From the NCBI GenBank assembly GCA_045580145.1, contig JAZNNI010000094.1, forward strand, positions 62,001 to 126,000: 64,000 nt of DNA, written 5' to 3'. The translations under genes were made by a program, and so were the position numbers. The notes below the pieces were generated by a model. The model was not told where the DNA came from. It saw only the letters and a program-made list of their open reading frames with translations, and searched no databases. Positions 1 to 8,650 of this stretch are shown one piece after another (positions within the stretch are counted from its first letter, which is position 1; each line of letters opens with the position of its first letter). The stretch comes from UBA1738 sp045580145. GTDB lineage: Bacteria > Bacillota > Clostridia > UBA1381.

Positions 1-874
1 GCATAAAGAATCTCACAACTTCCGGCTTGTATTTCTCGGTAATATCACGGATTGTAAAGAAATTGCCGAGAGATTTACTCATCTTCTGATTGTTTATATT
101 GATATATCCGTTATGCATCCAGTAGTTTGCAAAACTGCAACCATTTGCACATTCTGACTGCGCAATTTCATTTTCGTGGTGCGGGAAAATGAGGTCTTTT
201 CCGCCTGAGTGAATATCAATGCTTGCTCCCAAGAATTTATTTACCATTGCTGAGCATTCTATATGCCAGCCCGGCCTTCCCATTCCCCACGGGCTTTCCC
301 ACGCAGGTTCTCCCGGCTTTTGTGCTTTCCAAAGTGCAAAGTCCATTGGGTCTTCCTTATCGTCTGTGACATCAATTCTTGCACCCGATTCAAGTTCTTC
401 AAGCGGCTGATGTGAAAGCTTGCCGTAGTCATCAAACTTCTTTGTTCTGAAGTATACATTCCCGTCTACATTATATGCATATCCCTTTTCTTCGAGATTT
501 TTAACAACATCAATGATAGCTTCAATATTTTCTGTTGCCTTTGGGTGAATTGTTGCTTTTTTAATTCCAAGAGCTTCTGCATCTTTAAAATATTCAGCAA
601 TAAATCTTTCGCCAAGTTCTTTTACAGTTATTCCTTCTTTATTCGCACGGTTAATCATTTTGTCATCTATATCTGTAAAATTCTGAACAAAAGTAACCTT
701 ATATCCCAAATATTCAAGGTATCTTCTCATTGTATCAAAAATGATAAACGGTCTTGCGTTCCCGATATGGAAATAGTCATACACAGTAGGTCCGCAAGAA
801 TACATCGAAACCTCACCCTCTTTAATAGGGACAAATTCCTGTTTCTGCCTAGTCATTGTATTATATATCTTCAT
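1..874 (-). CDS. cysS: Cysteinyl-tRNA synthetase, C-terminal part beyond window
   Basis: Charges tRNA-Cys with cysteine in the cytoplasm. About 291 N-terminal residues are visible; the reading frame is open to the window edge, so the C-terminal part is missing. The class I catalytic core is clear: a CGPTVYDYFHIGNARPF segment (HIGH-type motif) near residue 28 and the KMSKS loop near residue 270. The zinc-ligand region (WHIECSAM, then HHENE) lies between them. The ATG at 874 overlaps the cysE stop by 14 nt, so the two genes are co-transcribed from the cysE promoter and probably translationally coupled. The cysE-cysS pairing is common in Firmicutes and links cysteine synthesis to its use. The identity is secure. 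Confidence 0.96.
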   Translation of the reverse strand, partial: MKIYNTMTRQKQEFVPIKEGEVSMYSCGPTVYDYFHIGNARPFIIFDTMRRYLEYLGYKVTFVQNFTDIDDKMINRANKEGITVKELGERFIAEYFKDAEALGIKKATIHPKATENIEAIIDVVKNLEEKGYAYNVDGNVYFRTKKFDDYGKLSHQPLEELESGARIDVTDDKEDPMDFALWKAQKPGEPAWESPWGMGRPGWHIECSAMVNKFLGASIDIHSGGKDLIFPHHENEIAQSECANGCSFANYWMHNGYININNQKMSKSLGNFFTIRDITEKYKPEVVRFFM

Positions 875-1532
875 TTTCTTTTCCTTCCAAGTTCTTATTT
901 TCTATTTCTTTCATCTTCTTTTCAAGTGCAGCCATATGCACAGAAAGTGTGCACATCTGCGACGAAACCGGATCTGGAATCGTTACCTGGTCAAGGTCTA
1001 CATCTACACGTATACCCTCACGTTTTACAATTCGTGCCGGAACACCAACACAAGTTGAATCAGGCGGAACCTCTGATAAAACCACCGCACCTGCCGCAAT
1101 CTTTGAATTATCTCCGACCGTAAACGGGCCCAAAACCTTTGCTCCACTTCCGACCATAACATTATTCCCCAAGGTAGGATGTCTTTTCCCTTTTTCCTTA
1201 CCTGTTCCGCCAAGCGTTACTCCCTGATAAATCGTACAATTATCACCTATAATTGTAGTTTCGCCAATGACAACACCCATACCGTGGTCTATAAAAAGAC
1301 CTCTGCCAATGGTTGCGCCCGGGTGGATTTCAATACCAGTCCAGAACCTTGTGCATTGTGAAATCCATCTCGCAATAAATTTTCTGTTGTGCTTATAGAA
1401 AAAATGTGCTGCTCTGTGCCACATAATTGCCTGTATTCCGGGGTAAAGCAGAAAAACCTCTGCCTTTGACCTCGCCGCCGGGTCACGCTCGAGGACTGCC
1501 TGCACATCATATGCAATATTTTTAAAGAGCAT
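861..1532 (-). CDS. cysE: Serine O-acetyltransferase
   Basis: Acetylates L-serine with acetyl-CoA, the first step of cysteine synthesis. The 223-residue protein has the short N-terminal helical domain (KAEVFLLYPGIQAIMWHRAAH) followed by a left-handed beta-helix of hexapeptide repeats (IHPGATIGRGLFIDHGMGVVIGET and onward), the usual CysE layout; the His of DHGMGVVIGET matches the catalytic region. The tail after about residue 175 is charged and may be a short extension. It is the first gene of a cysE-cysS operon, with a consensus promoter about 30 nt upstream and an AGGATGG ribosome-binding site. No T-box or other cysteine-responsive leader is visible in the short upstream gap. Confidence 0.95.
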   Translation of the reverse strand: MLFKNIAYDVQAVLERDPAARSKAEVFLLYPGIQAIMWHRAAHFFYKHNRKFIARWISQCTRFWTGIEIHPGATIGRGLFIDHGMGVVIGETTIIGDNCTIYQGVTLGGTGKEKGKRHPTLGNNVMVGSGAKVLGPFTVGDNSKIAAGAVVLSEVPPDSTCVGVPARIVKREGIRVDVDLDQVTIPDPVSSQMCTLSVHMAALEKKMKEIENKNLEGKENEDI

Positions 1533-1562
1533 AATACACCATCCTAATTATTTTATATAATC

Positions 1563-1591
1563 ATTATACTATAAATAACAAAAAAAAACAA
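1563..1591 (-). promoter_or_regulatory. Sigma-A promoter for cysE-cysS
   Basis: On the minus strand a TTGTTT -35 box and a TATAAT -10 box are separated by 17 nt, a short distance before the cysE start codon. The spacer is T-rich. Confidence 0.65.
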
Positions 1592-1623
1592 GATTATTTC
1601 CAAGATTTATTTACTTAAATTCC

Positions 1624-1653
1624 AAAAAAAGAGTATGGAATTAACCATACTCT
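1624..1653 (-). terminator. Intrinsic terminator after the SPOCS/LysM gene
   Basis: A 9-bp perfect stem (AGAGTATGG / CCATACTCT) with a 6-nt loop is followed on the minus strand by seven T residues. It lies 18 nt past the stop codon at 1672. Confidence 0.85.
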
Positions 1654-1671
1654 ATTATACGTTACAATTTA

Positions 1672-3210
1672 TCATACAGTTACCGGAATGATAAGCTTTT
1701 CGCCTTTGATTAATTTTGCATCTTCTGAAAGTCCGTTACAGCTTAAAATACTTTCACATTTTACGTGATATTTTTTTGCAATATCCCAAACATTGTCTCC
1801 GCCTTTAACAAAATAAATAACCATACCGCACTGACGGTCTGTAAGTTCTTTCATTTCAACATCTTTTACTACACGAATTATTGATTTTTTTATAATTTTC
1901 CCGCTTATTCCAATACCGCATCTTACCTCTACTGCATTTGATGAGCTTATTGTATAGCTTATATGCTCACAATCAACGCTGAGTAAAATTTCACAATCCT
2001 TAGTAAGATTTTCGCAATCAATCATATAGCTGAACGGGATTTCTTCATTAAGACTACAAACCGGAATCTGTGGATTGTCAGTTGTATACAAAATATAAAC
2101 CACTGTTTTCCCCGAGACTGCAATTCTTCCATTTTGAATTTGCGATGATGTTATGTAAGGCTTTGCAACAGCAGTGTATACGCTTGCAATTTCAGGTGAA
2201 TTTTCTTTCCTCTGGAGTAATTCTTTCATAACAGCAGAAAACATCGTTTTTTCTACTACTTCCTCTGTCTCAATTTCGTCAAAATATGTATCGCAATCAG
2301 CATCTGTAAAATAACAGTCACACAAAATCGGTATCTCTTGATGTAGCTCGCACCTTACACAGACAAGCACCTCCGCGTTCATCAAAATGCACTTTCCCTC
2401 ACCCGAAAGAGCTGCAGACAAGGCAAACTCTGTGTCAAGAATCTGATAAGAAACATCACATTCACAAGTTTCATCTATCTCCTCTGTATCAAATACCTCA
2501 GTAAACGGCAGTTCAAAATCCATATGTTCACATCTGCCATTTTCATCCCGATACAAAACTGATGCACAAGCCCTTCCTTTAACTACCAATTTCCCCGAAA
2601 GAGCCTTATATTCCTTCTCCATAATCATTACATTAGTTTTGAGTATTTCTTCTGCCGAACATTTTCCCGCAGGGAAATCAATGGTTTCCTCCAAGCCGAA
2701 TGAGAATTCCTTATAAAAACAATCGGTTGTAAATCGTACACCCTCACGTCGCATTTGGGCACTTTCTGATTCTATCTCAGACACAAAACTACATTCCACA
2801 TCATCAATGGCCTGTATATTTATAAGAATGTGTGCTTCTATGCCCACTTTTCTCGAATTTATAAGCTTATATACTATCCTTTCTGCATCACAGCAGGCAA
2901 TTAGCTTCATATTTTCTGAAAATTCAGATTTTTTGACAGTTTCACAGAATTCAAAAGAGCCTTTAATGCATTCTATGTATTCTTTTTCACTTTCAGGGAC
3001 ATATAAAACGTTTACATTTACTTTTCCCTTTAAAATAATTTTCCCGTCTTCTATTTGCTTTTCTGACAAAAAGGTTTCAGCATCAACCTGCAAAATCTTC
3101 AAAATATCGGGCTTTACATCAGGCACAATGATACTTCCCTCTGCGCTTGTTTTTATGTCCCCTTCATAAATAGCTTTTCCAATATTTATGTTCTGTTTCT
3201 TTACCTGCAT
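1672..3210 (-). CDS. SPOCS (DUF3794) and LysM protein, SipL-like
   Basis: A 512-residue soluble protein made of repeated SPOCS (DUF3794) modules and a C-terminal LysM domain (about residues 462-510, FVKGGDNVWDIAKKYHVKCESI, ending in a GEKLIIP motif). This architecture matches SipL of Clostridioides difficile, which binds the coat-basement ATPase SpoIVA during spore coat assembly; that role here is inferred from family resemblance. There is no signal peptide, as expected for a protein acting in the mother-cell cytoplasm. The start is supported by AGGAGG 9 nt upstream. It is monocistronic, bounded by terminators on both sides. I see no obvious sporulation-sigma promoter in the short upstream gap. 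Its presence is one of the better signs that the organism can sporulate. Confidence 0.85.
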   Translation of the reverse strand: MQVKKQNINIGKAIYEGDIKTSAEGSIIVPDVKPDILKILQVDAETFLSEKQIEDGKIILKGKVNVNVLYVPESEKEYIECIKGSFEFCETVKKSEFSENMKLIACCDAERIVYKLINSRKVGIEAHILINIQAIDDVECSFVSEIESESAQMRREGVRFTTDCFYKEFSFGLEETIDFPAGKCSAEEILKTNVMIMEKEYKALSGKLVVKGRACASVLYRDENGRCEHMDFELPFTEVFDTEEIDETCECDVSYQILDTEFALSAALSGEGKCILMNAEVLVCVRCELHQEIPILCDCYFTDADCDTYFDEIETEEVVEKTMFSAVMKELLQRKENSPEIASVYTAVAKPYITSSQIQNGRIAVSGKTVVYILYTTDNPQIPVCSLNEEIPFSYMIDCENLTKDCEILLSVDCEHISYTISSSNAVEVRCGIGISGKIIKKSIIRVVKDVEMKELTDRQCGMVIYFVKGGDNVWDIAKKYHVKCESILSCNGLSEDAKLIKGEKLIIPVTV

Positions 3211-3225
3211 ATTGCATATCCTCCT

Positions 3226-3260
3226 AAAAAAATAATCCCATAGTAGATACTATGAGATTA
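3226..3260 (-). terminator. Intrinsic terminator after rhamnulokinase
   Basis: An 11-bp stem (one G-T pair) closed by a TATCTA loop is followed by seven T residues on the minus strand, 15 nt past the rhamnulokinase stop. It also separates this gene from the SPOCS/LysM gene. Confidence 0.88.
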
Positions 3261-3274
3261 CTTTTTTTAATATG

Positions 3275-4762
3275 CTATTTTAATGTGCAAATCTTCTTCC
3301 AGTTTTCATAAGCTGAATCCCAGCTACTTGCATCCTGTGGCTCATAAACATCAATCGGAAATGAGTTTTTAACAATTTTTCTTCCTTCTTGAAGGTCAGA
3401 AATTGCTCCCATTGCCATTCCCTGCACAATTACATTTCCAATACTTGTTGCTTCAACAGGGCCTGCCGAAACCTTTCTCTTTGTAGCATTTGCAGTAAAC
3501 TGACAAATCATCTTGTCCTTAATTCCGCCACCAACAATATTTATTACGTTATATTTCTTTCCGGTAACATCTTCCATGCCCTCAACAACCTGACGATACT
3601 TAAATGCAAGGCTTTCTGCAATACAACGGACAATTTCGCCTTTTGTCTCCGGAACCTTCTGACCGGTCGCCTCGCAGTATTCACGAATTCTCTTCGGCAT
3701 ATTTCCAGGAGTCTGGAATTTATGATAATCAGGGTCAATAAGGCTCGCAAAAGGTGTTGCTTCCTTTGCCTGTTTTTCAAGCTCGTCAAATGACAAAAGT
3801 GTTCCTTCTCTATCCCATTGACGGCGTGATTCCTGAATCAGCCACAAGCCCATTATATTCTTCAAAAATCTTATTGTCTTGTTAACTCCGCCTTCATTTG
3901 TGAAGTTATATTTCATTGCATCTTCTGTAACCATAGGCTCATCAAGCTCAACACCCATAAGCGACCACGTTCCGCTTGATATGTAAACAAAATCTTCTCC
4001 ATTCTCAACAGGAACTGACGCAACAGCCGAACCAGTATCATGTGATGCAACTGCAACAACCGGTATTCTTTTCACTCCCAATTCTTCCGCAATTTCTTCC
4101 TTTAATATTCCAACCTTATCCCCCGGATACACAACATCTGCATAGATGTCAGTTGGAATTCCCAATTTTTTAAGCATATCTTCTGCCCAAACGTGCTTTT
4201 TAGAATCAAACATCTGTGATGTGGAAGCTATAGTATATTCACACTTCATCTCACCTGTTAAGAAATAGTTAAACAGGTCAGGCATAAAGAGTAATTTTTC
4301 TGCACACTCAAGTGTAACATCACCAGAAAGCTTTGCAGCAAGTAGCTGATAAACTGTATTAAACCAGTTAAATGCAATTCCGGTTTCTTCAAATATTTTT
4401 TCCTTAGGAACAAGCTTAAATGCCTCGTCATACATACCTTCAGTACGTGTATCACGATAATGATGCGGGTTTCCGAGGAGTTTTCCGTTTTTGTCTAAAA
4501 GGCCATAGTCAACACCCCAGGTATCAATACCTATACAATCAATATCTCTGTCGCCCGAATTTGCACATTTTAAAATTCCCTGCTTAATTTCGTGAAAAAG
4601 TCTTAGTGCATCCCAATACATTCCCCCATTTACCAAAACAGGGTCGTTTGAGAAGCGATGCTTCTCCTCAAGTGTTATTTTTTCTCCGTCAAACTTTGCA
4701 AGCATAGCACGTCCGCTTGATGCACCAAAGTCAAATGCTAAAAACTTATAAATTTTACTCAT
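3275..4762 (-). CDS. rhaB: Rhamnulokinase (FGGY sugar kinase)
   Basis: Phosphorylates L-rhamnulose to rhamnulose 1-phosphate in rhamnose catabolism. The 495-residue protein begins with the FGGY-family phosphate loop (FDFGASSGRAM), has IDTWGVDYGL near residue 75 and the ASHDTGSAVASVP and SSGTWSLMG segments typical of RhaB, and ends with the adenosine-binding VGGGIKD region. The ATG at 4762 is chosen over an in-frame ATG 25 codons upstream because a GGAGAG ribosome-binding site sits just ahead of it and homologs start with this motif. No other rhamnose gene (isomerase, aldolase, mutarotase) is adjacent, so the rest of the pathway must lie elsewhere. Rhamnose use fits a plant-polysaccharide-degrading gut bacterium. 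Confidence 0.92.
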   Translation of the reverse strand: MSKIYKFLAFDFGASSGRAMLAKFDGEKITLEEKHRFSNDPVLVNGGMYWDALRLFHEIKQGILKCANSGDRDIDCIGIDTWGVDYGLLDKNGKLLGNPHHYRDTRTEGMYDEAFKLVPKEKIFEETGIAFNWFNTVYQLLAAKLSGDVTLECAEKLLFMPDLFNYFLTGEMKCEYTIASTSQMFDSKKHVWAEDMLKKLGIPTDIYADVVYPGDKVGILKEEIAEELGVKRIPVVAVASHDTGSAVASVPVENGEDFVYISSGTWSLMGVELDEPMVTEDAMKYNFTNEGGVNKTIRFLKNIMGLWLIQESRRQWDREGTLLSFDELEKQAKEATPFASLIDPDYHKFQTPGNMPKRIREYCEATGQKVPETKGEIVRCIAESLAFKYRQVVEGMEDVTGKKYNVINIVGGGIKDKMICQFTANATKRKVSAGPVEATSIGNVIVQGMAMGAISDLQEGRKIVKNSFPIDVYEPQDASSWDSAYENWKKICTLK

Positions 4763-4819
4763 TATACTCTCTCCGTTTCTTTTTGAAAATCCTTCCTTGA
4801 CAAACAAAAATATACTTTT

Positions 4820-4848
4820 ATTATACAAAAACGTCATTAAATTGTCAA
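4820..4848 (-). promoter_or_regulatory. rhaB: Sigma-A promoter for rhamnulokinase
   Basis: On the minus strand a perfect TTGACA and a perfect TATAAT are separated by 17 nt, about 58 nt ahead of the start codon. The consensus match suggests strong basal transcription, or repression by a regulator not visible here. Confidence 0.75.
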
Positions 4849-4877
4849 CAACATTACAATAAATTATTGAAAATAGC

Positions 4878-4906
4878 TGGACTTTGAATTAATAATATGA
4901 TATAAT
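4878..4906 (+). promoter_or_regulatory. Probable promoter for the SLH gene
   Basis: TGGACT (4 of 6 to the -35 consensus), a 17-nt spacer and a perfect TATAAT lie 35 nt ahead of the SLH-protein start. Confidence 0.5.
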
Positions 4907-4941
4907 AAATAAAATGTTCAAAATCGAAAGGAGATTACATA

Positions 4942-5979
4942 ATGAATAAGACAAAAGTTTCAGCATTATTTATTGCTGCAATTCTATCTTTTGGCACAGT
5001 TGCAAGTGCAGCGAGTTTTACAGATATGCCAGAAGACCCAAAGGTTGCTGCTTCAATTGAAAAAGCCGTAGAAAATGGTTTACTTTCCGGTTATGAAGAT
5101 AACACAGTTCGTCCGGATGCAAATATCAGACGAAGCGAAATGGCAGTTATTATTACAAATGCGTGCAAAGTTGACAAGGAAGGCGATATTTCTAAATTTG
5201 CTGATGTTAAAAAGACAGATTGGTTCTATTCTGCAATGGCAAAAGCTTATGAAATGGGTGCTTTTGCAGGAGATGGTGTTAATATGAACCCAAATAACAA
5301 TATTACATTCCAGGAATGTTTTACTGTTCTTTCAGAAGTGTTTGACCTTCTTCCACCATACCAATTTTTGACCGGAAAGCCGGAAACGATGCCTGCAGAT
5401 ACCCTCTATTCTGCAAGACGACTTTATGATATAAGCGTTCTTAATCAGTTTGCTGACAAAGACGAAATTGCAGATTGGGCAATCCCATATGTTTCAGGAG
5501 TTGTTTCAAACGGCGGTTGGAGCGGTATTGATGGCAAGATTACCCCTAAAGCATATATAACACGTGCACAGTTTGCTATGGTTATGGACAACCTTATAAA
5601 AACTTACATTGACGAACCAGGTACTTACGCAGAACTCCCTTCAGGAAATGCGATGGTAAGATGCGATGGCGCAGTTTTTAAGGATTTAAATCTTGATGGA
5701 AGTCTTTATATAGGTGATAGTGTTTCTCCAAACGGAGTCACAGTTGATAATGTTACTGCAAAGAGAATAGTTGTACGTGGCTGTGCTGAACCTACAATTA
5801 ATGAAAATGGCGACCTTGATTATAATCCTGATAACCAAGGCATCGTAATCTCAGGCAAATTCGATGCAATTCGTATTATTAGACCTTACATCAACGTCAA
5901 TTCAGCAAATGCAGATTGCGACTCACCATATACAGTTCCAAACACTCACATAATTCTTGGTAATATTGCTATTGAATAA
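4942..5979 (+). CDS. SLH-domain cell-surface protein
   Basis: A 345-residue secreted protein. Residues 1-23 form a signal peptide ending in VASAA. Three S-layer-homology modules follow: about residues 25-75 (FTDMPEDPKVAASIEKAVENG), 84-135 (FADVKKTDWFYSAMAKAYEMG) and 165-225 (FADKDEIADWAIPYVSGVVSNG, ITRAQFAMVM). These bind cell-wall polymers in S-layer proteins. The remaining 115 residues (roughly 231-345) look beta-rich, with short alternating hydrophobic strands, and I do not recognise the fold. It may be a small structural surface protein or carry a binding domain. It is monocistronic, with AAAGGAGA ahead of the start and two stacked terminators behind. Confidence 0.88.
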   Translation: MNKTKVSALFIAAILSFGTVASAASFTDMPEDPKVAASIEKAVENGLLSGYEDNTVRPDANIRRSEMAVIITNACKVDKEGDISKFADVKKTDWFYSAMAKAYEMGAFAGDGVNMNPNNNITFQECFTVLSEVFDLLPPYQFLTGKPETMPADTLYSARRLYDISVLNQFADKDEIADWAIPYVSGVVSNGGWSGIDGKITPKAYITRAQFAMVMDNLIKTYIDEPGTYAELPSGNAMVRCDGAVFKDLNLDGSLYIGDSVSPNGVTVDNVTAKRIVVRGCAEPTINENGDLDYNPDNQGIVISGKFDAIRIIRPYINVNSANADCDSPYTVPNTHIILGNIAIE

Positions 5980-5983
5980 TGTT

Positions 5984-6012
5984 AAAAAGCGGTGGTTTTT
6001 CCACCGCTTTTT
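5984..6012 (+). terminator. Intrinsic terminator after the SLH gene
   Basis: A 12-bp perfect inverted repeat (AAAAAGCGGTGG / CCACCGCTTTTT) with a T5 loop, directly after the stop codon. It would work on either strand. Confidence 0.9.
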
Positions 6013-6020
6013 ATTTCACA

Positions 6021-6049
6021 AAAACTCCTGAAATTTCGGGAGTTTTTTT
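6021..6049 (+). terminator. Second, back-up terminator after the SLH gene
   Basis: A hairpin with arms AAAACTCC and GGAGTTTT closed through a self-complementary GAAATTTC centre, followed by seven T residues, only 8 nt beyond the first terminator. Confidence 0.7.
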
Positions 6050-6053
6050 CTAC

Positions 6054-6079
6054 AAAAAAACCACGTGCTGTGCACGTGG
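6054..6079 (-). terminator. mgsA: Intrinsic terminator after mgsA
   Basis: An 8-bp perfect stem (CCACGTGC / GCACGTGG) with a 3-nt loop and seven T residues on the minus strand, immediately past the mgsA stop. Confidence 0.88.
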
Positions 6080-6083
6080 ATAT

Positions 6084-6485
6084 TTATTTTGGATTTACAA
6101 TATCTCTCCAATCCATATCACCTCGTTCAAGACCGTGAATAAGAACTTCAGCAGTTGCAAGATTCGTAGCAATAGGAATATTATGCATATCGCAAAGCTT
6201 CAAAAGGTTAGTTATATCCGGTTCATAACTTTCAGGAGTAATAGGGTCTCTAAAGAACAATACAAGGTCAATCTCGTTGTATGCAACCCTTGCGCCTATC
6301 TGTTGGTCTCCCCCTTGTGAACCGGACAAAAATCTATACACTTCCATTCCGGTATTTTCAGTTATCATTTTGCCGGTATTATCCGTTGCAAAAAGTGAAT
6401 GTTTATCAAGAATACCTTTATATGCGATGCAAAACTGAATCATCAGTTCTTTTTTCTTATCATGTGCTATACATGCAATGTTCAA
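6084..6485 (-). CDS. mgsA: Methylglyoxal synthase
   Basis: Converts dihydroxyacetone phosphate to methylglyoxal and phosphate, a bypass of lower glycolysis. The 133-residue length and the IACIAHDKKKE start, GGDQQIGA, FFRDP and IPIATNLATAE blocks match the family; the catalytic Asp (E. coli D71) is kept in GGDQQ. Several usually fixed positions differ: the phosphate-binding ATGTTG is ATDNTG, and the PHDPD segment holding E. coli His98 reads SYEPD. The TTG at 6485 is preferred because GGAGGGG lies 6 nt upstream; the in-frame ATG at 6506 would put that site inside the coding region. Monocistronic. Family membership is firm; activity is less certain because of the substitutions. Confidence 0.88.
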   Translation of the reverse strand: MNIACIAHDKKKELMIQFCIAYKGILDKHSLFATDNTGKMITENTGMEVYRFLSGSQGGDQQIGARVAYNEIDLVLFFRDPITPESYEPDITNLLKLCDMHNIPIATNLATAEVLIHGLERGDMDWRDIVNPK

Positions 6486-6562
6486 GCAAAACCCCTCCAA
6501 TACCAAAAATATATATCTATTATACCAAAAAAATACAAAGTTGTAAATAATCTTTTCTTAAA

Positions 6563-8644
6563 TTATGGCAATAATTCACTAAAATTACTTTCTGGATTAG
6601 TATTTTCGACGAAACTTTCGTCACCTGCATCTGTCCTTAAGTTGAAATATTCATCATAAATATCTCTTGCCACATATGCAGCGTTTGCTCCCCGATAACC
6701 GTGTTCTATAACAACACAGACCGCAATTTCAGGCTCCTCAAAAGGTGCAAAGGAAACAAACAGCGCATTGTTTGATGACTTGGAGCTGATTTGAGCCGTA
6801 CCTGTTTTTCCTCCGACACTAATCGGATATCCGCTGAAAATTTGCTTTGCTGAGCCTTCATCAGCAACACCCAACATCCCGCGTCTTACTGCATCCAGAT
6901 TATCTTTAGATATTTCCACACGATTAGTAACCGTAGGCTTGCTTTCATAAACAAGACTACCGTCAGTTGAAGAGTGAATACTTTTAATTATATGGGTTTT
7001 ATACAAAGTTCCTCCATTAGCTATGGTTGCAACATAGTTTGCAAGTCCAATAGGAGTAAAAGCTGAATAAGACTGACCAATAGCTGTCTGTATCGTGTCT
7101 CCTCCTACCCACTTTTTATCCTCTTCATTTTTATAAAGTGTCTTTTTATATTCAGGACTGGATACATTTCCGCTTACCTCTTCAGGCAGCTCAATTCCTG
7201 TTTTTTCACCAAGCCCCATCTTTGATGCATATTCATCGATGGCACTTATGCCAACTCTTCTGCCCGTTTCGTAAAAGAAACAGTTACAGGAGAATTCTAT
7301 CGCATGAGTCACATCGAGCATACCATGTGTTTTTCGTTGTTCGGACCATATCCAGCATTTTGGCTGATAGTCCTCATAAAAACGATAGACACCATCACAT
7401 TCAATTTCCTCCGGAGTACTGATTGCTCCGGTAGATAGTGCTGCAATAGCGGTTAATGGCTTAAATGTTGAACCAGGCGTATATGTTCCGCTTATTGCCC
7501 TGTTCCATAAAGGCTTTGCCGGGTCTTCCAAAAGTTCGTTATAGCTTTCGCTGAAAATCTGAGGGTCATATGTCGGATATGTTGCAAGTGCTAAAACATC
7601 TCCGGTTTTTACGTCAAGAACTACAACTGCACCGGAATCAGCATCGCCGCCTCTTCTTTCCTGATTTGCACCCGCTGCTGCAATCTGCTTTATATTTCTC
7701 TCTAAAGATTCCTCAGCAGCTCTTTGAAGATTAGAATCTATTGTAAGAACAACATAATTTCCCGGTATCGCGGCTACTTCATTTCCTTCTTCTCCTAAAA
7801 GCTCGGAATCTTCACCATAATATATATTTTTGCTGCCGTCTGTCCCGCGAAGATAGTCCTCACAAACCTTCTCTATCCCCTGTTTACCAACAAGGTCGCT
7901 TAATCCGTATCCTTTATCTTCCAGTTCTTCATATTCTTCCTTGTATATTTTTCCTATACGCCCTAAAATATGTCCACCAATTTTTCCTTGAGTATATTGC
8001 CTGTAATAATCCTGTGTAACCGCAACTCCTTCAAATTCGTTTTGTCTTTCCTTTATTTTTGATACAACAGTTGCAGAAACATCATCTGCCAAAACAAACG
8101 GGGAATTGATTGAAAATCCCGCCTTTCTCATTTCATAACGTAATCCTGCAAGACGTCTTACTGTCAAATTATCATCCGATGATATTTTATAAGCTTCCTT
8201 ATAATACTCAATCACATCATTTGGCGACATAGTTATATCAAGTGCCTTTACTCCGTCAAACCACTCACTTTTCTTCTCATCATTCTCAAAGGTAAAGGCA
8301 AATGGTTCACTATAAGAAACAGGTAAGCTGTCTTCAATCGTATATCCATCTTCATCAAGAATTTTAAAAAGCTTCAAAAGCATTGCATTAAACTCCTCAT
8401 CAGAAATGCCTGTTTTTTGAAGCTTTATGGAATAACCTTTTCTATTGGTCACTAAAACCTTTCCGTTGCGGTCGGTAATTTCGCCACGTGGTGCTTTTTG
8501 GGTTATATTTGCAGATACTCTTTGGTCGGAAAGATTTTTATACCCTTCTCCGTTTATAATCTGCATATCATAAAGACGCCAGACAATCACTCCAATCATA
8601 AGTACAAGAATGATTTTAATAAAAAGAAGTCTTCCTTTCAGCAC
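6563..8644 (-). CDS. mrdA: Penicillin-binding protein 2 (elongasome transpeptidase)
   Basis: Peptidoglycan DD-transpeptidase of the rod-shape machinery. One N-terminal membrane helix (about residues 9-26) is followed by the PBP dimerisation domain (RGEITDRNGKVL near residue 55) and the transpeptidase domain: SxxK in TPGSTFKP near residue 392, the SCN motif in EFSCNCFF, and KTGTAQ near the C-terminus. About 693 residues, normal for clostridial PBP2. An AAGGAGG site inside the end of mreD lies 9 nt before the GTG at 8644 but only 3 nt before a TTG at 8650, so I chose the GTG; the longer form is possible. It ends the U32-maf-mreBCD-mrdA operon. No clear terminator hairpin is visible in the 77 nt before mgsA. 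Confidence 0.93.
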   Translation of the reverse strand: MLKGRLLFIKIILVLMIGVIVWRLYDMQIINGEGYKNLSDQRVSANITQKAPRGEITDRNGKVLVTNRKGYSIKLQKTGISDEEFNAMLLKLFKILDEDGYTIEDSLPVSYSEPFAFTFENDEKKSEWFDGVKALDITMSPNDVIEYYKEAYKISSDDNLTVRRLAGLRYEMRKAGFSINSPFVLADDVSATVVSKIKERQNEFEGVAVTQDYYRQYTQGKIGGHILGRIGKIYKEEYEELEDKGYGLSDLVGKQGIEKVCEDYLRGTDGSKNIYYGEDSELLGEEGNEVAAIPGNYVVLTIDSNLQRAAEESLERNIKQIAAAGANQERRGGDADSGAVVVLDVKTGDVLALATYPTYDPQIFSESYNELLEDPAKPLWNRAISGTYTPGSTFKPLTAIAALSTGAISTPEEIECDGVYRFYEDYQPKCWIWSEQRKTHGMLDVTHAIEFSCNCFFYETGRRVGISAIDEYASKMGLGEKTGIELPEEVSGNVSSPEYKKTLYKNEEDKKWVGGDTIQTAIGQSYSAFTPIGLANYVATIANGGTLYKTHIIKSIHSSTDGSLVYESKPTVTNRVEISKDNLDAVRRGMLGVADEGSAKQIFSGYPISVGGKTGTAQISSKSSNNALFVSFAPFEEPEIAVCVVIEHGYRGANAAYVARDIYDEYFNLRTDAGDESFVENTNPESNFSELLP

Positions 8645-8650
8645 TCGCAA

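Noticed and set aside
545..1123. A 192-codon plus-strand open frame opposite cysS and cysE
   Set aside because: It is rich in residues expected from reversed coding DNA, has no ribosome-binding site, and both real genes on the other strand are certain.
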